Source of the DNA: Atlantibacter sp. RC6
Lineage (GTDB): Bacteria; Pseudomonadota; Gammaproteobacteria; Enterobacterales; Enterobacteriaceae
Length of the DNA: 64,000 nucleotides
Reading direction: 5' to 3'
NCBI RefSeq assembly: GCF_014193285.1
Contig: NZ_JACHZE010000010.1
Location: forward strand, 112,349 to 176,348
The translations under genes and the position numbers were made by a program. This document shows positions 26,248 through 38,290 of this stretch, piece by piece (position 1 is the stretch's first letter; each line of letters starts with the position of its first letter). The notes under the pieces were generated by a model. It was not told the DNA's origin. It made no database searches and saw only the letters and a list, made by a program, of their open reading frames with translations.

Positions 26248-29200
26248 TTACTCAGCCTGACCCGGACGGGTGGCTGGCGCGGTAGCCTGGTGGCTGGCGC
26301 TGTGGCCGCCAGCTGAACCTTTGCCGCTAAAGGCAAATGGCTCACGCACCCAGTTGCTGTGACGCGGCGCTTCCGGTACGTATTCCGGAGCCGGAGCACG
26401 TGTCATCGGCGCGCTGGCAACCGGTTTGGCGGCAGCGGGCTGGGCTTCAGGTTGCAGCTCAGCTTGTACAGGCGCAGCGGCTTTCACCGGCGCTTCCACT
26501 TTTACCGGCGCTTCCACTTTCACCGGTTCAACAACCGGTTTGGCAACGTCGGCTTCCGGCGTCTCAACGATGGCGGGCTGCGGCTGTTCAGCTTCGCGCA
26601 CAGCAGGTTGTTCCTGCGGCGCATCGGCGATGCTTTCTTCGGCAACCGGTTCAACCACCGTGGCTTCCTGAGCGGCTTCCAGTACGGCTTCAGCAGCGGG
26701 CACAGAGTCTACCGGTTTGGCTTCTTCAGCAACCTGCTCAGCAACCACTTCATCCTGCGGCGCGATAATTTCCGGCTGGGCATCTACCGGGGCGGCAATC
26801 ACTTCCGGATGGGTCGTTTCAACCGGTGCGGCTTCGGCGACCTCGGTTACCACGGGCGCAATCTGGATCGCCTGCTGTTCCACCGGTGCTTCAACCGGCT
26901 GTTCCTGTTGTTCAACCAGCGGCGCTTGCGCGACCGGGTAGCGGATCCAGACTTTGCCGGACGCCATTTCCGGCGAAGCGCATGCCACGGCCAACGGCAT
27001 CGGCGATGCGGTTGGGTAACGCTCATCACGATAACGGCGGCGGCGCTGACCGCTCACGCGCAGATGACGCGGTGAACGACGGGAGCGGCGCGGCATACCG
27101 TTGGCGTCAGCGCGGTTTTCAGCGCTTTCTTCCTGCTCGGCTGTTTCGTTTTCTACCACGGCAGGCAGCGGGATGGTTGCCAGTTCGGTACGCTGTACCG
27201 GCGCGGCTTCCTGCTGTTCAACGTCGACAATGGCTTCGGACTCAACCACTGTGTCATTGAAGCGCACTTTCTGGCTCAACTGGCGCTGTTTACGGCGCGG
27301 CATCACCTGGACGCGTTCTTCCTGCTCGGCATCCTGCTCCGGGCGCTCTTCGCGGTTCAGCGCTTTAACGTCCTGCTGCGCCTGGCGCTTGTCTTCAGAA
27401 CGGCGGCGGCTGCGTTCACGACGCGGCTGCTGCTCGTCACGACCTTTGGTCTGTTCGGTCTCATCAACGGTAACGTCACGGACTTCACGCGCTTCAGCGG
27501 TCTGCTGCTGGGCCTGACGGCGGTTGCGGCGGTTCTCGTCGCGCGGCTCACGTGGCTCACGCGGTTCGCGAGGTTCACGCGGCTCACGGCCTTCACGATT
27601 ATCGCGGCTGTCGCGTCCCTGGCGATCGTTGCGATCGCGGCGGTTGTTCTGGCGACGGTTATTACGACGATCGCCACGCTGTTTCTCTTCACTTGCTTCT
27701 TTCTTCGGCTCTTCCGCAACCGGGGCTGGAGCGGCTGGCTCACCGGCGAACAGCGATTTCAGCGCGCTGATAAAGCGGCTGAACAGGCCCGGCTGGGATG
27801 CCTGAGGCGCGACAGGCTGCGGCGCGACCTGCACTTTCGCCGGGGCTTCCTGAACGGCTTTTGTCTCTGGCGGCGCAGGCGGGATATCCGGCATCGCGAA
27901 GGTGGCTAACGCCGGCTCTTCCGGACGTTTGCGTTCGGCTGGCTCGTCATCGGACGGCATGGCCATCGCTTCTTCATGCAGCTTCGGCAGCATGTAGCTC
28001 AGCGTCTTGGTCTCTTCCCCTTTACGCACGCGCAGCACGGAGTAATGCGGGGTTTCCATCTGGTCGTTCGGCACGATTACCGCGCGCACGCCGCCCTGAC
28101 GGTTTTCAATGGCGGTGATGGCGTCGCGTTTTTCGTTCAGCAGATAAGAAGCGATCGGTACCGGAACGATGGCGTGAACTTCTTTGGTGTTCTCTTTCAG
28201 CGCTTCTTCTTCAATCAGACGCAGAATCGACAGGGACAGCGATTCATTGTCACGAATGGTGCCGGTGCCGCTACAGCGCGGGCAGACGTGATGGCTGGAT
28301 TCACCCAGAGACGGGCTCAGGCGCTGGCGCGACATCTCCAGCAGGCCGAAGCGTGAAATATGGGAAATCTGGATACGCGCGCGGTCCTGTCGAACGGCTT
28401 CGCGCAGACGGTTTTCCACCGCGCGCTGGTGGCGCACCGGGGTCATATCGATAAAGTCGATAACGATCAGGCCGCCAAGGTCGCGCAGGCGCAGCTGACG
28501 GGCGATCTCATCCGCCGCTTCCAGGTTGGTGTTAAAGGCCGTTTCTTCGATATCGCCGCCGCGGGTCGCGCGGGCGGAGTTGATGTCGATAGCGGTCAGC
28601 GCTTCGGTGCTGTCGATAACGATAGAACCGCCTGACGGCAGGCGCACTTCGCGCTGGAATGCCGATTCAATTTGCGATTCGATCTGATAGTGGCTGAACA
28701 GCGGGATTTCACCGGTGTACAGTTTGATTTTGCTGCTGAAATCCGGACGGCCCAGCGCGGAGATGTGCTGGCGAGCCAGCTCAAGCACTTTCGGGTTATC
28801 GATCAGGATTTCGCCGATGTCCTGGCGCAGATAGTCGCGGAAGGCGCGCACAATCACGTTGCTTTCCTGATGGATCAGGAAAGGAGCAGGGCGGCTTTCA
28901 GCGGCTTTCTTGATGGCTTCCCAGTGTTTCAGACGGAAGCTTAAGTCCCATTGCAGCGCTTCGGCAGATTTGCCCACGCCTGCGGTACGCACGATAAGGC
29001 CCATGCCGTCCGGTAGTTCGAGACTGGCCAGCGCTTCTTTCAGTTCGGTACGGTCGTCACCTTCGATACGGCGAGAAATGCCGCCCGCGCGCGGGTTATT
29101 CGGCATCAGAACCAGATAGCTGCCCGCCAGACTAATGAAAGTGGTCAGGGCCGCGCCTTTGTTGCCGCGCTCTTCTTTGTCGATCTGAACGATAACTTCC

Positions 29201-29493
29201 TGGCCTTCGCGCAGCACATCTTTGATGTTCGGGCGGCCATGAGAAGCATAGTTAGCAGGGAAGTATTCGCGGGCGATTTCTTTAAGAGGGAGGAAACCGT
29301 GTCTTTCAGCGCCGTAATCAACAAATGCAGCTTCAAGACTGGGTTCAATGCGGGTGATTTTGCCTTTGTAGATGTTTGCTTTTTTCTGTTCGTGCCCTGG
29401 GCTTTCAATGTCCAGGTCGTACAGGCGTTGCCCATCCACAAGGGCGACACGCAACTCTTCTTGCTGAGTCGCGTTAATTAACATTCTTTTCAT
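26248..29493 (-). CDS. rne: ribonuclease E
   Basis: A 1081-aa essential endoribonuclease and degradosome scaffold (E. coli 1061). The catalytic half has the S1 domain at ~35-125, catalytic Asp in [10 protein letters not shown] and V-I-D-F-I-D-M, and the zinc link C-P-R-C-S-G-T-G. The C-terminal half shows the membrane-binding helix ([12 protein letters not shown]), Arg-rich RNA-binding segments and the conserved PNPase-binding end ([12 protein letters not shown]). Two in-frame repeats lie in the disordered tail. A long leader upstream fits the known autoregulation. Confidence 0.97.
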   Translation of the reverse strand: MKRMLINATQQEELRVALVDGQRLYDLDIESPGHEQKKANIYKGKITRIEPSLEAAFVDYGAERHGFLPLKEIAREYFPANYASHGRPNIKDVLREGQEVIVQIDKEERGNKGAALTTFISLAGSYLVLMPNNPRAGGISRRIEGDDRTELKEALASLELPDGMGLIVRTAGVGKSAEALQWDLSFRLKHWEAIKKAAESRPAPFLIHQESNVIVRAFRDYLRQDIGEILIDNPKVLELARQHISALGRPDFSSKIKLYTGEIPLFSHYQIESQIESAFQREVRLPSGGSIVIDSTEALTAIDINSARATRGGDIEETAFNTNLEAADEIARQLRLRDLGGLIVIDFIDMTPVRHQRAVENRLREAVRQDRARIQISHISRFGLLEMSRQRLSPSLGESSHHVCPRCSGTGTIRDNESLSLSILRLIEEEALKENTKEVHAIVPVPIASYLLNEKRDAITAIENRQGGVRAVIVPNDQMETPHYSVLRVRKGEETKTLSYMLPKLHEEAMAMPSDDEPAERKRPEEPALATFAMPDIPPAPPETKAVQEAPAKVQVAPQPVAPQASQPGLFSRFISALKSLFAGEPAAPAPVAEEPKKEASEEKQRGDRRNNRRQNNRRDRNDRQGRDSRDNREGREPREPREPREPREPRDENRRNRRQAQQQTAEAREVRDVTVDETEQTKGRDEQQPRRERSRRRSEDKRQAQQDVKALNREERPEQDAEQEERVQVMPRRKQRQLSQKVRFNDTVVESEAIVDVEQQEAAPVQRTELATIPLPAVVENETAEQEESAENRADANGMPRRSRRSPRHLRVSGQRRRRYRDERYPTASPMPLAVACASPEMASGKVWIRYPVAQAPLVEQQEQPVEAPVEQQAIQIAPVVTEVAEAAPVETTHPEVIAAPVDAQPEIIAPQDEVVAEQVAEEAKPVDSVPAAEAVLEAAQEATVVEPVAEESIADAPQEQPAVREAEQPQPAIVETPEADVAKPVVEPVKVEAPVKVEAPVKAAAPVQAELQPEAQPAAAKPVASAPMTRAPAPEYVPEAPRHSNWVREPFAFSGKGSAGGHSASHQATAPATRPGQAE
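26483..26526 (-). repeat. 18-bp in-frame repeat in rne
   Basis: Two full units and a partial one of TTYACCGGCGCTTCCACT encode consecutive V-K-V-E-A-P blocks in the RNase E tail. Such repeats change length easily by slippage without a frameshift. Confidence 0.8.
27545..27589 (-). repeat. 9-bp tandem repeat encoding (REP)5 in rne
   Basis: Five consecutive 9-base units (consensus GGYTCACGN) encode R-E-P five times within the Arg-rich RNA-binding tail of RNase E. In-frame copy-number change would be tolerated. Confidence 0.85.
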
Positions 29494-30064
29494 CGTAACT
29501 TACTCATTATTCTTACATTGACGACTAAGCTGCGGGCAAGATATCGCCTTTCCGGGTATGAACCGATGGCCTCGTGACTATTCACGTCGCCAACCTCACG
29601 GTTGTCGCTCGCTTAAGAGGCGCAGAGTGTCGGTAGCCTGTATTTCATCTGGAAATACAGCGCAATTATCAGGGGAACTGCCTGGGATGTTTCGCCAGAG
29701 AAGCTTCCATTTTACCGGTAAGGACTGCAACCCGCAGCCCGCTAACTGCCTGAAGGTTCAATACGTCTTACGCCATTGCTGCGTGGATGAACGGACAGGC
29801 AAAACTGGTAATTCCGCAAAGTTCCTTGTCTTAACAAGTTTTAACACGGAAAACTACAGCATTATTCCATTGCTAAGCTTGTTATAGCAAGATGACTTTT
29901 GCCATTTATCACCCGGTTACTCACAGTTTCTTAACCACAAATTACCGATTGTTGTTATATCCACCAATCCGGTGATTCATAAGCTGCCTGAATCCGAGTG
30001 ACAGTAAGTATAAGCATATAAAAATGAGTGGCGCTAATGAATGTCGATAATTAGAATCGCCACC
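29494..30064 (-). promoter_or_regulatory. rne leader and rne/rluC divergent promoter region
   Basis: 571 bases without a convincing gene between the divergent starts. In E. coli rne has a 361-nt structured 5' UTR that RNase E itself cleaves or binds to limit its own synthesis. Here the half next to rne is rich in complementary segments (for example GTATTTC/GAAATAC at 29640-29657). The distal part is AT-rich and presumably holds the rne and rluC promoters. Exact hairpins and starts were not resolved. Confidence 0.65.
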
Positions 30065-31018
30065 ATGAAAACTGAGACCCCAGCCGTAAAAATCGTTGCC
30101 ATTACCGCTGATGAAGCGGGGCAGCGTATCGATAACTTTTTGCGCACCCAATTAAAGGGTGTGCCTAAGAGCATGATTTATCGCATCCTGCGCAAAGGCG
30201 AGGTGCGGGTAAATAAAAAACGTATCAAACCTGAATACAAACTCGAAGATGGGGATGAAGTGCGTATCCCGCCGGTTCGCGTCGCCGAGCGCGAAGAGCA
30301 GGCAGTCTCTCCGCATCTGCAAAAAGTCTCCGCGCTCACCGAGGCGATTTTGTATGAAGATGATCATATCCTGGTGCTGAATAAGCCCTCCGGCACCGCC
30401 GTGCACGGCGGCAGCGGGCTGAGCTTCGGGGTGATTGAAGGCCTGCGCGCCCTGCGCCCGGAAGCCCGTTTCCTGGAACTGGTCCACCGTCTTGACCGCG
30501 ATACCTCCGGCATCCTGTTGGTGGCAAAAAAGCGTTCGGCGCTGCGTTCGCTGCATGAACAGTTGCGCGGCAAAGAGATGCAAAAGGATTACCTGGCGCT
30601 GGTGCGCGGGCAGTGGCAGTCGCATGTCAAAGTGGTGCAGGCGCCGCTGTTGAAGAACATTCTGCAAAGCGGCGAGCGCATCGTGCGGGTGAACAGTGAA
30701 GGCAAACCATCGGAAACGCGCTTTAAAGTAGAGGAGCGCTATGCGTTCGCCACGCTGGTGCGCTGTAGCCCGGTAACGGGACGCACCCACCAGATCCGCG
30801 TGCATACCCTGCATGCCGGGCATCCCATCGCCTTTGACGATCGTTACGGCGACCGTGAATTTGATAAACAGCTGGCGGATACCGGCCTCAGCCGCCTGTT
30901 TCTGCATGCGGCGGCGCTGAAATTCCAGCACCCCAATACTGGCGAGACGATGCGCGTTGAAGCGCCGCTGGACGATGAGCTAAAACGTTGTCTGAGCGTG
31001 TTGCGCAACGGCAAATAA
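30065..31018 (+). CDS. rluC: 23S rRNA pseudouridine(955/2504/2580) synthase
   Basis: A 317-aa RluA-family enzyme making pseudouridines at 955, 2504 and 2580 of 23S rRNA. An N-terminal S4 RNA-binding domain (I-D-N-F-L-R-T-Q-L-K-G to D-E-V-R-I-P-P, residues ~20-80) precedes the catalytic domain with H-R-L-D-R-D-T-S-G, containing the catalytic Asp near residue 144. The start M-K-T-E-T-P matches E. coli; eight upstream codons are ignored. It is divergent from rne and ends at a terminator shared with convergent yceF. Confidence 0.96.
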   Translation: MKTETPAVKIVAITADEAGQRIDNFLRTQLKGVPKSMIYRILRKGEVRVNKKRIKPEYKLEDGDEVRIPPVRVAEREEQAVSPHLQKVSALTEAILYEDDHILVLNKPSGTAVHGGSGLSFGVIEGLRALRPEARFLELVHRLDRDTSGILLVAKKRSALRSLHEQLRGKEMQKDYLALVRGQWQSHVKVVQAPLLKNILQSGERIVRVNSEGKPSETRFKVEERYAFATLVRCSPVTGRTHQIRVHTLHAGHPIAFDDRYGDREFDKQLADTGLSRLFLHAAALKFQHPNTGETMRVEAPLDDELKRCLSVLRNGK

Positions 31019-31025
31019 CAGTAAT

Positions 31026-31051
31026 AGCCCGGTGTGATACCGGGCTTTTTT
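31026..31051. terminator. terminator between rluC and yceF
   Basis: AGCCCGGT/ACCGGGCT arms (31026-31046) with a 5-base loop, then six T. It lies in the 36-base gap between the convergent genes and works best for rluC. Confidence 0.88.
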
Positions 31052-31054
31052 ACG

Positions 31055-31636
31055 TTAGCGCAGCGGATTTACCCCTTCATTACGCAGCATCTGGCCCAGC
31101 GCGATCAACGGCAGGCCAACCAGCGTATTCGGATCGCGCCCGCTTAAGCGTTCAAAAAGCGTTATGCCGAGCCCTTCGCTTTTAAAGCTGCCCGCGCAAT
31201 AAAGCGGCTGTTCCTTTTTTACATAGCCAGCGATCTCGTCGGCGCTGAGATGACGGAAGTGCACATCAAACGGCTCGCATTCGGTTTGCAACTGCCCGTT
31301 GGCGGAGTTATATAGCGCCAGACCGGTATAGAAGGTAACGACGTGACCGCTGGCTTTGGTCAACTGCCAACGCGCGTTTTCTTCGGTCAACGGCTTGCCG
31401 GTGATGTTGCCGTCCAGCACGCAAACCTGATCGGAGCCGATGATCAAATGATTCGGAAAACGGCCCGCCAGCGACTGCGCTTTCTGTTGCGCCAGACGCA
31501 CCACCAGATGGCGGGCCTCTTCGTTCGCTAACGGCGTCTCATCGCAGTCCGGCGCGGCGGTAATAAACGGCAGGCCCAGTTTTTCAAGCAGGCTCTGGCG
31601 GAAGGGGGAAGTGGAAGCGAGTACCAGTTGGGTCAT
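31055..31636 (-). CDS. yceF: Maf-like m7GTP pyrophosphatase YceF
   Basis: A 193-aa Maf/HAM1-type house-cleaning nucleotide pyrophosphatase; the E. coli member prefers 7-methyl-GTP. The Maf signature [14 protein letters not shown] is at residues 7-20. G-S-D-Q-V-C-V, with the catalytic Asp, is at ~70. F-K-S-E-G-L-G and [10 protein letters not shown] are also intact. Length is one residue from E. coli. It is convergent with rluC and divergent from yceD. Confidence 0.92.
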   Translation of the reverse strand: MTQLVLASTSPFRQSLLEKLGLPFITAAPDCDETPLANEEARHLVVRLAQQKAQSLAGRFPNHLIIGSDQVCVLDGNITGKPLTEENARWQLTKASGHVVTFYTGLALYNSANGQLQTECEPFDVHFRHLSADEIAGYVKKEQPLYCAGSFKSEGLGITLFERLSGRDPNTLVGLPLIALGQMLRNEGVNPLR

Positions 31637-31776
31637 TTTTTTCTGCCATAATTCGCGAATCTGATTATGACATCTTAAACTGTGGACAATGCTGTGTGTG
31701 ATTTATTAGCAAATGGCATGTTGATACCGCCTTTTCCTTTGACTCTATGACATTACGACGTTAATATGCGCGCCCT

Positions 31777-32298
31777 ATGCAAAAGGTAAAATTACCCCTG
31801 ACTCTCGATCCGGTTCGTACCGCTCAAAAGCGCCTTGATTATCATGGCGTGTATACCCCTGAACAGGTGGAGCGCGTCGCTGAATCAGTTGTCAGTGTGG
31901 ACAGCGATGTGGAATGCTCCATGCGCTTCGCCATCGATAACCAACGTCTCGCCGTGTTAACCGGCGATGCGAAGGTGACGGTGACGTTGTCATGTCAGCG
32001 TTGCGGGAATCCGTTCTCCCATCAGGTCCACACAACGTATTGTTTTAGTCCGGTTCGTTCAGACGAACAGGCTGAAGCACTCCCGGAAGCGTATGAGCCG
32101 ATTGAGGTTAACGAATTCGGTGAAATCGATCTGCTGGCGGTTGTCGAAGATGAAATCATCATCGCGCTGCCGGTGGTTCCGGTGCATGATCATGAACACT
32201 GTGAAGTGTCCGAAGCGGACATGGTATTTGGTGAACTGCCTGAAGAAGCGCAAAAGCCAAATCCGTTTGCCGTATTAGCCAGCTTAAAGCGTAAGTAA
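31777..32298 (+). CDS. yceD: 23S rRNA accumulation protein YceD (DUF177)
   Basis: A 173-aa protein conserved with rpmF throughout bacteria; loss in E. coli reduces 23S rRNA accumulation, and homologues are known in plastids. A C-Q-R-C-G motif lies near residue 74 and a D-H-E-H-C-E motif near 142; they look metal-capable but no metal is proven. The strongly conserved block is [18 protein letters not shown]. It heads the rpmF-plsX-fab cluster, 50 bases before rpmF. In E. coli the small RNA SraB maps to this upstream gap; I could not recognise it here. Confidence 0.92.
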   Translation: MQKVKLPLTLDPVRTAQKRLDYHGVYTPEQVERVAESVVSVDSDVECSMRFAIDNQRLAVLTGDAKVTVTLSCQRCGNPFSHQVHTTYCFSPVRSDEQAEALPEAYEPIEVNEFGEIDLLAVVEDEIIIALPVVPVHDHEHCEVSEADMVFGELPEEAQKPNPFAVLASLKRK

Positions 32299-32336
32299 TT
32301 GGTCTTCCCCGCGCAAACGGGGTAAACCGTAATTGA

Positions 32337-32522
<186 letters not shown>

Positions 32523-32595
32523 TCACGCGCAAGCGTGATTAAACTTAGCGTCGTTTCCCCGTTTATGCGGGGATATAACGTCGCCCGGCGATACC

Positions 32596-33693
32596 TTGAC
32601 ACGTCTAACCCTTGCGTTAGATGCCATGGGTGGGGACTTTGGTCCCTCCGTGACAGTGCCTGCAGCCTTGCAGGCACTGAATTCTAATTCGCAACTGAAT
32701 CTCCTTTTAGTCGGCGATCCCGACGTCATTACTCCATTACTCGCCAAAGCTGATTTTGAACAACGCTCGCGTTTGCAGATCGTTGCGTCCCAGTCGGTTA
32801 TCGCCAGTGATGTCAGGCCGTCTCAGGCGGTACGCAATAGCCGCGGCTCCTCCATGCGCATGGCGCTGGAACTGGTTAAAGAGGGGCGGGCGCAGGCCTG
32901 CGTCAGCGCCGGCAATACCGGCGCGCTGATGGGGCTGGCCAAGCTGCTGCTCAAACCGATTGACGGGATTGAGCGCCCGGCGCTGATGACGGTGTTGCCG
33001 CATCAGCAAAAAGGCAAAACCGTGGTGCTGGATTTAGGCGCTAACGTGGCCTGCGATAGCACGATGCTGGTGCAGTTCGCCATTATGGGTTCGGTGATGG
33101 CCGAAGAGGTGCTCGGCATTACGACGCCGCGCGTGGCGTTGCTGAATATCGGCGAAGAAGAAACCAAAGGCCTCGACAGTATTCGTGACGCGGCGGCATT
33201 GTTAAAAAACCTGCCGTCGCTGAATTATATTGGCTATCTTGAAGCCAATGAATTGTTAACCGGCAAAACGGATGTGCTGGTGTGTGATGGTTTTGTAGGC
33301 AATGTCACACTCAAAACCATGGAGGGCGTTGTACGAATGTTCCTTTCTCTGCTGAAATCGCAGGGAGAAGGGAAAAAACGGTCGTGGTGGTGGCGTTTAT
33401 TAAAGCACTGGTTACAAAAAAGCCTCTCAAGGCGATTCAGTCACCTCAACCCCGACCAGTATAATGGCGCCTGTCTGTTAGGATTGCGCGGCACCGTGAT
33501 CAAGAGTCACGGCGCGGCCAATCAGCGCGCGTTTAGTGTGGCGATTGAACAGGCAGTGCAGGCGGTGCAGCGGCAGGTTCCTCAACGGATAGCCGCTCGC
33601 CTGGAATGTTTATATCCCGCAGGTTTCGAATTGCAGGACGGCGACAACGCCCCGGCAATACCACCGGCGGGTATATTACCCAAGAGTGACTGA
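32596..33693 (+). CDS. plsX: phosphate acyltransferase PlsX
   Basis: A 365-aa enzyme making acyl-phosphate from acyl-ACP and phosphate, which feeds phospholipid synthesis. Family motifs: [11 protein letters not shown] near the N-terminus, [16 protein letters not shown] and [13 protein letters not shown] start, as in E. coli plsX, gives the conserved M-T-R-L-T-L-A-L-D; no better ATG exists. The C-terminus is about nine residues longer than E. coli and ends in P-A-G-I-L-P-K-S-D. fabH follows after 6 bases. Confidence 0.95.
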   Translation: MTRLTLALDAMGGDFGPSVTVPAALQALNSNSQLNLLLVGDPDVITPLLAKADFEQRSRLQIVASQSVIASDVRPSQAVRNSRGSSMRMALELVKEGRAQACVSAGNTGALMGLAKLLLKPIDGIERPALMTVLPHQQKGKTVVLDLGANVACDSTMLVQFAIMGSVMAEEVLGITTPRVALLNIGEEETKGLDSIRDAAALLKNLPSLNYIGYLEANELLTGKTDVLVCDGFVGNVTLKTMEGVVRMFLSLLKSQGEGKKRSWWWRLLKHWLQKSLSRRFSHLNPDQYNGACLLGLRGTVIKSHGAANQRAFSVAIEQAVQAVQRQVPQRIAARLECLYPAGFELQDGDNAPAIPPAGILPKSD

Positions 33694-33699
33694 GCGTAC

Positions 33700-34653
33700 A
33701 TGTATACGAAGATTATTGGCACAGGCAGCTATCTGCCTGAGCACGTGCGGACTAACGCCGATCTTGAAAAAATTGTGGAAACGACTGACGAGTGGATTGT
33801 CACCCGCACAGGCATTCGTGAGCGTCGTATCGCCGGTCCTGACGAGACTGTTGATTCCATGGGCTATCAGGCCGCGCTGCGCGCCATTGAGATGGCCGGT
33901 ATCGATAAAGAACAAATTGGTATGGTTGTGGTGGCCACAACCTCCGCGACCCACGCATTCCCGAGCGCTGCGTGCCAGATTCAGGGCATGCTGGGCATTA
34001 AAGGCTGCCCGGCGTTTGATGTCGCTGCGGCCTGCGCGGGCTTCACTTATGCGCTGAGCATTGCCGATCAGTATGTGAAATCCGGCGCGGTGCAGTATGC
34101 GCTGGTGATCGGCTCCGACGTGCTGGCTCGTACGCTTGATCCAGAGGATCGCGGTACTCTTATTCTGTTTGGCGACGGCGCGGGCGCCGTGGTGCTGAGC
34201 GCATCGAAAGAGCCGGGCATTATCTCCACCCACTTGCATGCCGACGGCAGCTACGGTGAGTTGCTGACGCTGCCGAACCACGATCGCGTGGTGCCGGAAA
34301 ACCCAATCTATTTAACCATGTCCGGTAACGAGGTGTTTAAAGTTGCCGTGACTGAGCTTGCGCATATCGTTGATGAAACGCTGGCTGCGAATCAGCTCGA
34401 CCGCTCCTCGCTGGACTGGCTGGTGCCCCACCAGGCGAACCTGCGCATTATCAGCGCAACCGCCAAAAAACTCGGCATGTCGATGGATAATGTGGTGGTG
34501 ACCCTGGATCGCCACGGCAATACCTCCGCCGCGTCCGTGCCCAGTGCGCTGGATGAAGCGGTGCGCGATGGCCGCATCAAGCCTGGCCACTTAGTGCTGC
34601 TTGAGGCCTTTGGCGGCGGCTTTACCTGGGGCTCGGCGCTGGTTCGTTTCTGA
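33700..34653 (+). CDS. fabH: 3-oxoacyl-ACP synthase III (KAS III)
   Basis: A 317-aa condensing enzyme that starts fatty-acid synthesis by joining acetyl-CoA and malonyl-ACP. The Cys-His-Asn triad is seen as D-V-A-A-A-C-A-G-F (Cys about 112), W-L-V-P-H-Q-A-N (His about 244) and [10 protein letters not shown] (Asn about 274). The CoA pocket G-G-G-F-T-W-G is near the C-terminus. Same length as E. coli. It lies between plsX and fabD in the fab cluster. Confidence 0.97.
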   Translation: MYTKIIGTGSYLPEHVRTNADLEKIVETTDEWIVTRTGIRERRIAGPDETVDSMGYQAALRAIEMAGIDKEQIGMVVVATTSATHAFPSAACQIQGMLGIKGCPAFDVAAACAGFTYALSIADQYVKSGAVQYALVIGSDVLARTLDPEDRGTLILFGDGAGAVVLSASKEPGIISTHLHADGSYGELLTLPNHDRVVPENPIYLTMSGNEVFKVAVTELAHIVDETLAANQLDRSSLDWLVPHQANLRIISATAKKLGMSMDNVVVTLDRHGNTSAASVPSALDEAVRDGRIKPGHLVLLEAFGGGFTWGSALVRF

Positions 34654-34671
34654 TAAACAAGGATTAAAAAC

Positions 34672-35601
34672 ATGACGCAATTTGCATTTGTGTTTCCGGG
34701 ACAGGGCTCCCAGGCCGTAGGTATGCTGGCGGATGTCGCCGCGCAGTATCCCATCGTTGAAGAGACCTTTGCCGAGGCTTCTGCGGTTTTAGGTTACGAT
34801 CTCTGGGCGCTGGTTCAGCAAGGGCCTGCGGAAGAGTTAAACAAGACCTGGCAAACCCAGCCGGCGCTGTTGACCGCGTCGGTCGCGTTGTACCGCGTAT
34901 GGCAGCAGGAAGGCGGTAAAGCGCCGGCAATGATGGCGGGCCATAGCCTTGGCGAATACTCCGCGCTGGTGTGCGCGGGCGTTATCGCGTTCAGCGACGC
35001 GGTCCGTCTGGTGGAGCTGCGCGGTAAACTGATGCAGGACGCGGTGCCGGAAGGTACGGGCGCCATGTCGGCGATTATCGGTCTGGATGATGAGTCCATT
35101 GCCAAAGCCTGCGAAGAGTCGGCGCAGGGCCAGGTGGTATCGCCAGTCAATTACAACTCGCCGGGCCAGGTGGTGATCGCCGGCCATAAAGAGGCGGTTG
35201 AGCGTGCGGGCGCAGCCTGTAAAGCCGCGGGCGCTAAACGCGCGTTGCCGCTGCCGGTGAGCGTGCCGTCGCACTGCGCGCTGATGAAGCCTGCCGCAGA
35301 GAAACTGGCGGTAGAGCTGCAGAACATCACTTTCAACGCCCCGTCGATCCCGGTGGTGAATAACGTGGATGTGGCCTGCGCCACCGATCCGGATGAGATC
35401 CGCAATGCGTTGGTGCGCCAGCTTTACAGCCCGGTGCAGTGGACCAAAAGCGTTGAGCTTATGGCTTCCCGTGATATCACCCATCTTTACGAAGTTGGTC
35501 CAGGCAAAGTCTTGACCGGCCTGACTAAACGCATCGTGGACAGCTTAACCGCCTCTGCGATCAACGAGCCGGCAAGCCTGGCCGCAGCACTCGAGCAATA
35601 A
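34672..35601 (+). CDS. fabD: malonyl-CoA-ACP transacylase
   Basis: A 309-aa enzyme that moves malonyl from CoA to ACP. The catalytic Ser is in G-H-S-L-G-E-Y-S-A (about residue 92) and the His in V-P-S-H-C-A-L-M (about 201). Glutamine Q-G-S-Q at residues 10-14 forms the oxyanion hole. Length equals E. coli FabD. It sits 18 bases after fabH and 13 before fabG, and is probably cotranscribed with them. Confidence 0.97.
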   Translation: MTQFAFVFPGQGSQAVGMLADVAAQYPIVEETFAEASAVLGYDLWALVQQGPAEELNKTWQTQPALLTASVALYRVWQQEGGKAPAMMAGHSLGEYSALVCAGVIAFSDAVRLVELRGKLMQDAVPEGTGAMSAIIGLDDESIAKACEESAQGQVVSPVNYNSPGQVVIAGHKEAVERAGAACKAAGAKRALPLPVSVPSHCALMKPAAEKLAVELQNITFNAPSIPVVNNVDVACATDPDEIRNALVRQLYSPVQWTKSVELMASRDITHLYEVGPGKVLTGLTKRIVDSLTASAINEPASLAAALEQ

Positions 35602-35614
35602 GACGAGGAATACC

Positions 35615-36349
35615 ATGAGTTTTGAAGGAAAAGTCGCGCTGGTTACCGGCGCGAGCCGCGGCATCGGCCGCGCAATTGCTGAAACCCTTGCAGCGCGCGG
35701 CGCGAAAGTTATTGGCACCGCCACCAGCGAAAGCGGCGCGCAGGCGATCAGCGACTATCTGGGTGCTAACGGTAAAGGTCTGATGCTTAACGTGACCGAC
35801 CCGGCATCTATCGAATCCGTACTGGAAAATATTCGCAGCGAATTTGGTGAAGTGGATATTCTGGTCAATAATGCCGGTATCACTCGCGATAATTTGCTGA
35901 TGCGCATGAAAGAAGAAGAGTGGAGCGATATCCTCGAAACCAATCTTTCATCGGTTTTCCGTCTGTCAAAAGCAGTAATGCGCGCTATGATGAAAAAACG
36001 TCATGGGCGTATTATTACTATCGGTTCTGTGGTTGGTACCATGGGAAATGCGGGTCAGGCCAACTACGCTGCGGCGAAAGCGGGTCTTATCGGCTTTAGT
36101 AAATCGCTGGCGCGCGAAGTAGCGTCTCGCGGTATTACAGTGAACGTTGTTGCTCCGGGCTTTATTGAAACGGACATGACGCGTGCGCTATCTGACGATC
36201 AGCGTGCGGGTATCCTGGCGCAGGTTCCTGCGGGTCGCTTAGGCGATGCGAAGGAAATCGCCAGTGCGGTTGCATTCTTAGCTTCTGATGAAGCGGGTTA
36301 CATCTCTGGTGAAACTCTGCACGTCAACGGCGGGATGTATATGGTTTAA
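35615..36349 (+). CDS. fabG: 3-oxoacyl-ACP reductase
   Basis: A 244-aa short-chain dehydrogenase that performs the first NADPH-dependent reduction of each elongation cycle. Rossmann T-G-A-S-R-G-I-G-R is at residues 11-19, N-N-A-G near 86, catalytic Ser in I-G-S-V-V-G and the Tyr-Lys pair in Y-A-A-A-K (about 151-155). Length matches E. coli. The codon bias shifts to more highly expressed usage toward its 3' half and in acpP. acpP follows after a promoter-bearing gap. Confidence 0.97.
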   Translation: MSFEGKVALVTGASRGIGRAIAETLAARGAKVIGTATSESGAQAISDYLGANGKGLMLNVTDPASIESVLENIRSEFGEVDILVNNAGITRDNLLMRMKEEEWSDILETNLSSVFRLSKAVMRAMMKKRHGRIITIGSVVGTMGNAGQANYAAAKAGLIGFSKSLAREVASRGITVNVVAPGFIETDMTRALSDDQRAGILAQVPAGRLGDAKEIASAVAFLASDEAGYISGETLHVNGGMYMV

Positions 36350-36550
36350 CCATGTTTATCCTTTTCGCTATCTGAGACAGGAAAAGCCGCTGAACAGATC
36401 CTCGCCTGACAGTTTATTCTGTAAGCAAGAATGTTCAGAGATGGCTTAAAACCTGCCGTCTGAATGGGGAAGGGGATAAAATTATTTGCGTTATTAGGGC
36501 GAATGCCCGCAAAATAGCGTAAAATCGTGGTACGACCTGCCGGGATTTAG

Positions 36551-36578
36551 TTGCAACTTTTTCAACATTTTATACACT
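36551..36578 (+). promoter_or_regulatory. acpP promoter
   Basis: TTGCAA (36551-36556), a 16-base spacer and TACACT (36573-36578) 45 bases before acpP match the E. coli acpP promoter layout. A small GNRA-type hairpin, TCGC-GAAA-GCGA, lies at 36589-36600 in the leader. Confidence 0.65.
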
Positions 36579-36623
36579 ACGAAAACCATCGCGAAAGCGA
36601 GTTTTGATAGGAAATTTAAGAGT

Positions 36624-38185
<1,562 letters not shown>

Positions 38186-38197
38186 CCGATTCTTTTT

Positions 38198-38220
38198 AAA
38201 GGCCCCTCTGCGGGCCTTTT
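38198..38220 (+). terminator. terminator of fabF
   Basis: AAAGGCCC/GGGCCTTT arms with a 6-base loop, ending in TTTT, 12 bases after the fabF stop. Confidence 0.8.
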
Positions 38221-38290
38221 CATCAGACTTCTCCTCTTGCCCCTCGCTTTACATCCTGCGACACTAGCGCGCTATCGGTAAGGAGCCCTC

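Noticed and set aside
26359..27075. 238-codon plus-strand frame rich in Arg, Phe and Gly
   Set aside because: Antisense to the repetitive RNase E tail; the composition simply mirrors the Glu/Val/Ala/Pro-rich repeats.
29494..30064. Small protein gene in the rne leader (for example 29558-29887)
   Set aside because: The frame runs opposite to the rne transcript through its structured leader, has Arg/Cys-rich composition and no ribosome site. The known leader function explains the region.
31637..31776. SraB small RNA gene before yceD
   Set aside because: Known at this place in E. coli, but I could not recognise conserved promoter or terminator elements here, so it is not listed as a feature.
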